Assembly (NCBI GenBank): GCA_020832965.1 | Contig: JAJHRM010000094.1 | Span: 1 to 9,332, forward strand | Source: Thermofilum sp. | Lineage (GTDB): Archaea; Thermoproteota; Thermoprotei; Thermofilales; Thermofilaceae | Reading direction: 5' to 3' | Length of the DNA stretch: 9,332 bases | Part shown: piece by piece, positions 6,099 to 9,332 of the stretch | Numbering within the stretch: position 1 is the first letter of the stretch | Layout: each line of letters opens with the position of its first letter | Notes under the pieces: generated by a model | Database searches by the model: none | The model's input: the letters and a program-made list of their open reading frames with translations, nothing else | Told to the model about the DNA's origin: nothing | Position numbers and translations under genes: made by a program

Positions 6099-6157
6099 CA
6101 AATTTTTAACAACGCTTGCCCTAACCATCGAGGAAGTTGATTAGACAGAGTTTCCCT
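6099..6157 (+). pseudogene. Possible relic of the 3' end of a third nuclease-like gene
   Basis: ACCATCGAGGAAGTTGATTAG reads TIEEVD then stop, like the ending AIEETG then stop in both intact paralogues. Over the 33 bases beginning at 6125 and at the matching place near 2728, about 23 match, continue past the stop, and all mismatches are transitions. Upstream similarity fades quickly. A competing reading is a promoter, since AATTTTTAAC at 6101-6110 resembles the TATA region of the gene at 1963. Confidence 0.3.
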
Positions 6158-6233
6158 GCGTAGCAGTCCCTGCGTGCTCGTCTGCGCTCACTGTGATATT
6201 AATTTCATTTCCTTCAAGAGTCACAGCACTACC

Positions 6234-6243
6234 TTTTTATAAA
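6234..6243 (+). promoter_or_regulatory. TATA box of the short nuclease-like paralogue
   Basis: TTTTTATAAA is centred 26 bases before the ATG at 6265. This is the cleanest leaderless promoter in the window. Confidence 0.7.
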
Positions 6244-6264
6244 GTTCTCTAATCTAATACGTGG

Positions 6265-6885
6265 ATGGCAAAAAGAAGTAACAAGCTAAAAGAGGAAATA
6301 CTCGACCTCCTCGAGAGGGATAAGGAATTCAGGTACGCAGTGGCAGGCTACCTAGGAATCTCTGAGACTCTGAAGAGGCTTGACTCTCTTGAGGAAAGAA
6401 TGGCGCAGCTACTTGAGGAGCAGAAAAAGCTCTGGGAGGAAGTCAGGGCTTTACGTAAAGGGCAAGAAAAGCTGTGGAGGGAGGTAAAGCGCATCCGTGT
6501 CACGACAGACAGGCTTGCTCTAAGCCTAGAGGACGAGGCGAGGAGCTTCATCGCCCATAGGCTTAAACAAGAGCTAGGAATAGATGTAAAGCTGGACCGC
6601 GTCTTCGTGGACTCAAAGGAGATAGACATCTACGGGGCAACAGGGGACATATGCATTGTCGGAGAAGCAACTACTAGGCTGGGAACAAAGCGCATCGAAA
6701 GGCTCCTAAGGAGAGTAGAGCTAATCAAACAGAGGAGACCAGACCTCCTCAGGAGGAAAATCATAAAAGCCATCTACATCCACGTAGCGGTCCCGCAAGC
6801 CATAGAGACGGCCATAAACAACAAGGTCTGGGTACTCGACTGGCAGAGAAACCTGACACCAATAGCCATCGAGGAGACGGGCTGA
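6265..6885 (+). CDS. Coiled-coil PD-(D/E)XK-nuclease-like protein (DUF3782/COG5493 type), short form
   Basis: This 206-residue paralogue of the gene at 1963 shares its head (residues 20-64). It has only a short coiled coil, with one QEKLWREV-type repeat in place of ten heptads, and a C-terminal alpha/beta domain (88-206) ending TPIAIEETG. Here the candidate metal-binding strand is intact as EIDIYG (Asp121), followed by GD (Asp128) and GEATTR (Glu134). As in the other copy, the lysine expected after the glutamate is Thr136. Its active-site set is therefore more complete than that of the long copy, but activity remains uncertain. It looks soluble. The upstream neighbour is the long gene-free gap, and it is followed closely by GCGCGC palindromes at 6897 and 6934. 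The function of the family is unknown to me. Confidence 0.88.
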   Translation: MAKRSNKLKEEILDLLERDKEFRYAVAGYLGISETLKRLDSLEERMAQLLEEQKKLWEEVRALRKGQEKLWREVKRIRVTTDRLALSLEDEARSFIAHRLKQELGIDVKLDRVFVDSKEIDIYGATGDICIVGEATTRLGTKRIERLLRRVELIKQRRPDLLRRKIIKAIYIHVAVPQAIETAINNKVWVLDWQRNLTPIAIEETG

Positions 6886-6933
6886 CACCCCCGGAAGCGC
6901 GCGCTCGAACACCTTTGCTGTTCATCATTTTCA

Positions 6934-6949
6934 GCGCGCTTTACTTTTT
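6934..6949 (+). terminator. GCGCGC followed by T-rich tract after the nuclease-like gene
   Basis: GCGCGC at 6934-6939 is followed by TTTACTTTTT, about 50 bases after the stop at 6885. A T-rich archaeal terminator is plausible; the role of the GC core is unknown. Confidence 0.35.
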
Positions 6950-6997
6950 CCATTGATCCTAGCTGATCTTAATATCTTTTAGGTCTTGATATTTTGT

Positions 6998-7004
6998 AAA
7001 AAAA
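6998..7004 (-). terminator. T-run terminator after the HEPN gene
   Basis: Read on the minus strand, seven consecutive T bases begin 4 bases after the TAA stop at 7008-7010. This is the form expected for a U-rich archaeal terminator. Confidence 0.55.
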
Positions 7005-7007
7005 TAA

Positions 7008-7289
7008 TTATTCATGGAAGTTCCCTAATTCATCCGACAACCTCTTGCACAAGCGATACGTCTTCTCAGCGCTCTCCACAGCCACCCTAGCCTCTTCTCC
7101 ACTCACCACCTCGTCTGGTGAAAGCAGGAGCGCCTCTTCGCCATACATGCTCACCCCCCTCTTCTTAGCCAGGATCCTAGAAGTGTCCGCCAGGAAGTTT
7201 ATCTCACCCTGGAACCACCCTGGAAACCTCCCCTTAGCTATCACCAGAACGTCGGAAACATCGTGCCTCTTGGGGTACTCGATACCCAC
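7008..7289 (-). CDS. N-terminally truncated HEPN-domain protein
   Basis: The 93-residue product begins with GTG at 7289 and opens directly with GIEYPKRHDVSDVL. It continues with RFPGWF, LADTSRILAKKRGVSMYGEE and EEARVAVESAEKTYRLCKRL. These are the C-terminal helices of the archaeal HEPN family, whose full members have about 50 more residues before this point, including the helix with AAEKALKA. I find no trace of that first half upstream on this strand in any frame. HEPN proteins are usually RNase toxins or partners of minimal nucleotidyltransferases, and no such partner lies beside it. It may be a broken gene. However, it has a strong TATA box about 21 bases ahead and a T-run terminator, so a small expressed product is possible. 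Confidence 0.65.
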   Translation of the reverse strand: MGIEYPKRHDVSDVLVIAKGRFPGWFQGEINFLADTSRILAKKRGVSMYGEEALLLSPDEVVSGEEARVAVESAEKTYRLCKRLSDELGNFHE

Positions 7290-7306
7290 AATCTTGGGGT
7301 GTGCAA

Positions 7307-7314
7307 TATATAAA
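7307..7314 (-). promoter_or_regulatory. TATA box of the truncated HEPN gene
   Basis: TTTATATA on the minus strand is a near-ideal archaeal TATA element. It ends 18 bases before the GTG at 7289, slightly closer than usual, which could mean the start codon lies at the very beginning of the transcript. Confidence 0.6.
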
Positions 7315-7453
7315 TTCTGCCTTGGATGGTTCCCGCGGACCTGTGGTTTTGATGCGGTAAGGACTTTGATAGTAGCTTTATGTGGGGTAGTTTTGCTCTT
7401 CTGAGTAATATGATAATTCGCCCAAGCCTATTGGTGGAGTGATAAGGAAAAGT

Positions 7454-7472
7454 GCTTGAGAAAACCTCAAGC
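7454..7472. repeat. Perfect 7-base-pair hairpin in the gap 7315-7611
   Basis: GCTTGAG (7454-7460) and CTCAAGC (7466-7472) flank AAAAC. The 320-base gap between the HEPN gene and the next coiled-coil gene holds this hairpin, the HEPN promoter and the 14-base palindrome at 7570. I see no gene in it. Confidence 0.45.
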
Positions 7473-7569
7473 CCTGTGTTATGTGCTAGATATTCCTGGG
7501 ACTTTTGTCATTGGTCATTGCTTTTATAAGTCAGGTAGGGGCTTAAGAGTTGTTGAAGTTTTCTTGTAT

Positions 7570-7583
7570 GCTAGCGCGCTAGC
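7570..7583. repeat. Perfect 14-base palindrome GCTAGCGCGCTAGC
   Basis: It lies about 30 bases beyond the stop of the gene at 7612-8226. The half-site GCTAGCGCGC also occurs at 5826-5835 and inverted at 4812-4821, with a near match at 1040. Confidence 0.7.
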
Positions 7584-7611
7584 CGAGGAAGCCGATAACT
7601 ACCCCTAAAGT

Positions 7612-8226
7612 TCAGCCCCTCTTCTCCTCCTTCCCCCTCTCCCTCTGCTTTCTGAGGTTGTACCCTATCCAGAACCTCGAGTACCATAGCAGCTTCCAGA
7701 CCTCCGTGTACTTGTCCCCGACCTCTTCCACCAGCTTGTCGGCTATCCTGTAGAGCTCGTCCGCCTCCTCTAGTGTGAGCTCATCCTTCTCTAGGAGCTC
7801 CTTGAGCCTCCTCCTCTCCCCCTCCGTCAGCACGTCCACGATGGGGTTCACGGACAGGACCCTGGACATCTCCCTCCTCAGGAGCTCGCTCGCCTCCTTC
7901 CTAAGGACTCCCTCGTAGCTGAGGAAATCAACCATGAACTCGTTCACGCTCTTCACGCTCCTCCTGAGGGAGTTGAACTTTTCATCTATGTATGCCTTAA
8001 GCGACGCCTCCAAGCCCCCAAGCCTTCCATCCACCTGCTCAAACCTCCCATCAATCTGCCTAAACCTCTCATCTATCCGTGCGAACCTCTCATCCATCCG
8101 TGCAAACTTCTCATCTATCTGCGCAAACCTCCTCCCAAGCCAGTAAGCCAGACCCATGATCGAGAGCAGCCCCCCAAGACCACCAACCGCTGAGAGGACA
8201 TCGAGGATGTCAGCCACCCACGCCAC
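7612..8226 (-). CDS. Membrane-anchored coiled-coil protein, intact copy
   Basis: From the GTG at 8226 the product has 204 residues. Residues 8-30 (LDVLSAVGGLGGLLSIMGLAYWL) form a single membrane segment, followed by arginines. Residues 35-76 are heptads of the DERFARI type, an extended charged coiled coil. Residues 92-180 form a helical domain with VNEFMVDFLSYEGVL, TEGERRRLKELL and ELYRIADKLVEE, and the tail is very basic. The same plan appears in the frameshifted gene at 2829-3495. The open frame continues to 8352, but a TATA-like box (8248-8254) lies 25 bases before 8226, and the paralogue also starts just before its membrane segment. Most of the protein should face the cytoplasm. Function is unknown. 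The plan resembles membrane-tethered coiled-coil proteins and differs from the nuclease-like family in having no alpha/beta domain. Confidence 0.82.
   Translation of the reverse strand: MAWVADILDVLSAVGGLGGLLSIMGLAYWLGRRFAQIDEKFARMDERFARIDERFRQIDGRFEQVDGRLGGLEASLKAYIDEKFNSLRRSVKSVNEFMVDFLSYEGVLRKEASELLRREMSRVLSVNPIVDVLTEGERRRLKELLEKDELTLEEADELYRIADKLVEEVGDKYTEVWKLLWYSRFWIGYNLRKQRERGKEEKRG
7999..8124 (-). repeat. Six tandem 21-base repeats encoding heptads
   Basis: Codons 35-76 of the gene at 7612-8226 repeat as IDEKFAR, MDERFAR, IDERFRQ, IDGRFEQ and so on. The three central units are the most alike, suggesting later unit duplication than in the array at 2152-2361. Confidence 0.75.
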
Positions 8227-8247
8227 CAATCCACATAGACGCGTCAG

Positions 8248-8254
8248 CATAAAA
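8248..8254 (-). promoter_or_regulatory. TATA-like box of the membrane coiled-coil gene
   Basis: TTTTATG on the minus strand, preceded by CATCC, lies 25 bases before the GTG at 8226, matching the leaderless spacing of the other genes. Confidence 0.45.
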
Positions 8255-8385
8255 GGATGTCGCTGCAGAGACATTTTCAGCGTCGACAGGTGGACGGCGA
8301 TGCCCAAAAAAGAGCGCGCTACACGGTAAGCGCCGGGCACCACGACTCCCAAGGCTTAAGCACCAAGAGCTTGAGGATCTACCTG

Positions 8386-8408
8386 AGAGGGCGCTTATAA
8401 GACCCTCT
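8386..8408. promoter_or_regulatory. Nested palindrome around a TATA-like core
   Basis: AGAGGG-CG-CTTATAAG-A-CCCTCT has outer 6-base arms and a central 8-base palindrome that is itself TATA-like. It lies in the gap 8227-8428, where I see no gene. It might drive a transcript in either direction. Confidence 0.4.
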
Positions 8409-8428
8409 AGAGCTGTTAAATTCCATGG

Positions 8429-8921
8429 CTACCCGCCAAGGGCCAAATAGCATACATCGCTGTCAAAGGCTCGCCATAGCTGAACATCCTGGAGAGAGCG
8501 CATTATTGCTGTTTCACCCGTGAGTCTCTCGAGTCCTGTTAGGAGGTAGCCCTCAAAGCAAGCCCTTCGCATACCAGCAATGATAAAGCCAGTTGCAGTT
8601 AATATAGCACCGTAAATGGTTAACATCTTAAGGATGTTGCCATTACCGTAACTGCCCAGCATTGATGGCTGAGGAGCATGCACACGGCAACCGGCCCTAT
8701 GGCAATGAAAGACAGTAGCATATGGTTTTATCCCGCACTCCACGAAGAATCACCCTAACATCTCCACCTTCACTAAAGTACATGAATGCCAAGCGAGCAG
8801 AGGCGTCGTCACAGATTCTCCAGAGGTATGGTCCGTAAAAGGGGATGTAGCACCCCGGTCTTTCGGCAAGCTCTCCAAATCCAACAAGAACCATTACAAT
8901 TACTGGACGAGGTAAAGTCAA
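8429..8921 (-). pseudogene. Probable decayed membrane-protein gene in several frames
   Basis: Two overlapping minus-strand frames look protein-like but neither is a convincing gene. One (8921-8697) reads RPVIVMVLVGFGELAERPG, then FYGPYLW and FMYFSEGGDVRVIL. The other (8743-8429) reads MLTIYGAILTATGFIIAGM, then FEGYLLTGLERLTGETA. Between them a third frame supplies MLLSFIAIGPVAVCMLLS. Hydrophobic segments passing from frame to frame suggest one membrane-protein gene damaged by several small insertions or deletions. Hydrophobic sequence in yet another frame (SHILVLSALLNAF) extends the region to about 8960. No family is recognised. Confidence 0.35.
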
Positions 8922-9012
8922 ATGCGTTGAGCAGAGCGCTGAGAACTAAGATATGAGAACGCATCACCCGAGGACTCCAACCCCCTATCGCGCGCGACAT
9001 GAAGAATTGCTT

Positions 9013-9240
9013 TCACAACTTCTTCGACCGCTCTAGTAGTACGGCTAGAGCCTCGCTTGCACTGTCCAGCTTCCTATTTAGAATGCTGTTCTGCTCAATG
9101 ACCTGCGCGAGGAAGAGTATCGTTATGACTCTAAAGGCATCCTCATCCCTCATGGTCTTCAGCCTTTCATATATTGCCAAATACGGTCTTCGCAGCTGAG
9201 GCGCGGTTGCAGCTATCGCGTCAATGAGCCACGAATCCAT
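9013..9240 (-). CDS. Small helical protein, unknown
   Basis: From the ATG at 9240 the product is 75 residues, MDSWLIDAIAATAPQLRRPY and onward. It is predicted mostly helical: RDEDAFRVITILFLAQVIEQ forms an amphipathic to hydrophobic helix, and LNRKLDSASEALAVLLERSKK resembles a short coiled coil at the C-terminus. A GTG two codons earlier (9246) is an alternative. A weak TATA-like CATAAA on the minus strand (9261-9266) lies about 24 bases before 9240, favouring the ATG. It does not match a family I know, although the helical C-terminus recalls the coiled-coil proteins of this region. The 86 bases from 9247 to the window end hold only this promoter. Confidence 0.55.
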   Translation of the reverse strand: MDSWLIDAIAATAPQLRRPYLAIYERLKTMRDEDAFRVITILFLAQVIEQNSILNRKLDSASEALAVLLERSKKL

Positions 9241-9332
9241 GTCCACCCATACGCATTACCTTTATGCTTGAGCGATCCTTCGAATACAAGTTCCATATCG
9301 AAGCAGCTCAGTGGTCAGGCAATCGCGATGAG

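Noticed and set aside
6348..6629. Minus-strand frame opposite the short nuclease-like gene
   Set aside because: Serine-rich antisense shadow of a conserved gene. The same shadow appears opposite the paralogue.
7045..7404. Plus-strand frame opposite the HEPN fragment
   Set aside because: It is antisense to a recognisable protein with its own promoter and terminator, and its product has no familiar motif.
8227..8352. 42-codon N-terminal extension of the membrane coiled-coil protein
   Set aside because: The paralogue at 3495 starts just before its membrane segment, and a TATA-like box lies 25 bases before the GTG at 8226.

Overview
The window looks like chromosomal DNA of a hyperthermophilic crenarchaeon, most likely of the Thermofilum/Thermoproteales type (inference, no search run). 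Nearly every credible gene starts about 25-30 bases after an archaeal TATA-like box and lacks a Shine-Dalgarno leader, which is the pattern of leaderless crenarchaeal transcripts. GTG and TTG starts are common. The protein families also fit: an archaeal radical SAM protein, coiled-coil PD-(D/E)XK-like proteins of the DUF3782/COG5493 type, membrane-anchored coiled-coil proteins and a HEPN fragment. No rRNA, tRNA, CRISPR array or recognisable insertion sequence was found.

Layout. Bases 94-960 (+) encode a radical SAM enzyme of unknown substrate. It is convergent with a base-excision-repair glycosylase of the Fpg/Nei family (1096-1872, -), whose corrected GTG start exposes an N-terminal valine in place of the usual catalytic proline. 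Divergent from it is a coiled-coil/PD-(D/E)XK-like protein with ten heptad repeats (1963-2748, +). A membrane-anchored coiled-coil gene broken by a frameshift follows (2829-3495, -), then an unrecognised polytopic membrane protein (3688-4710, -). A divergent promoter region rich in inverted repeats separates that from a small retropepsin-like aspartic protease (5032-5430, +).

Bases 5431-6264 carry no convincing gene but hold a compound stem-loop, a 15-base perfect palindrome and a possible relic of a third nuclease-like gene. A shorter paralogue of the coiled-coil nuclease-like protein follows (6265-6885, +). After it come an N-terminally truncated HEPN protein (7008-7289, -), an intact membrane-anchored coiled-coil protein (7612-8226, -), an apparently decayed membrane-protein region (about 8429-9000, -) and a small helical protein (9013-9240, -).

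The genes do not form one operon. The region reads as an accessory, paralogue-rich patch in which two coiled-coil families, one nuclease-like and soluble, the other membrane-anchored, each occur twice, next to fragments and non-coding gaps. The most unusual DNA-level signal is the hexamer GCGCGC. It occurs ten times, always outside the coding regions I accept, and often within longer palindromes related to GCTAGCGCGC.
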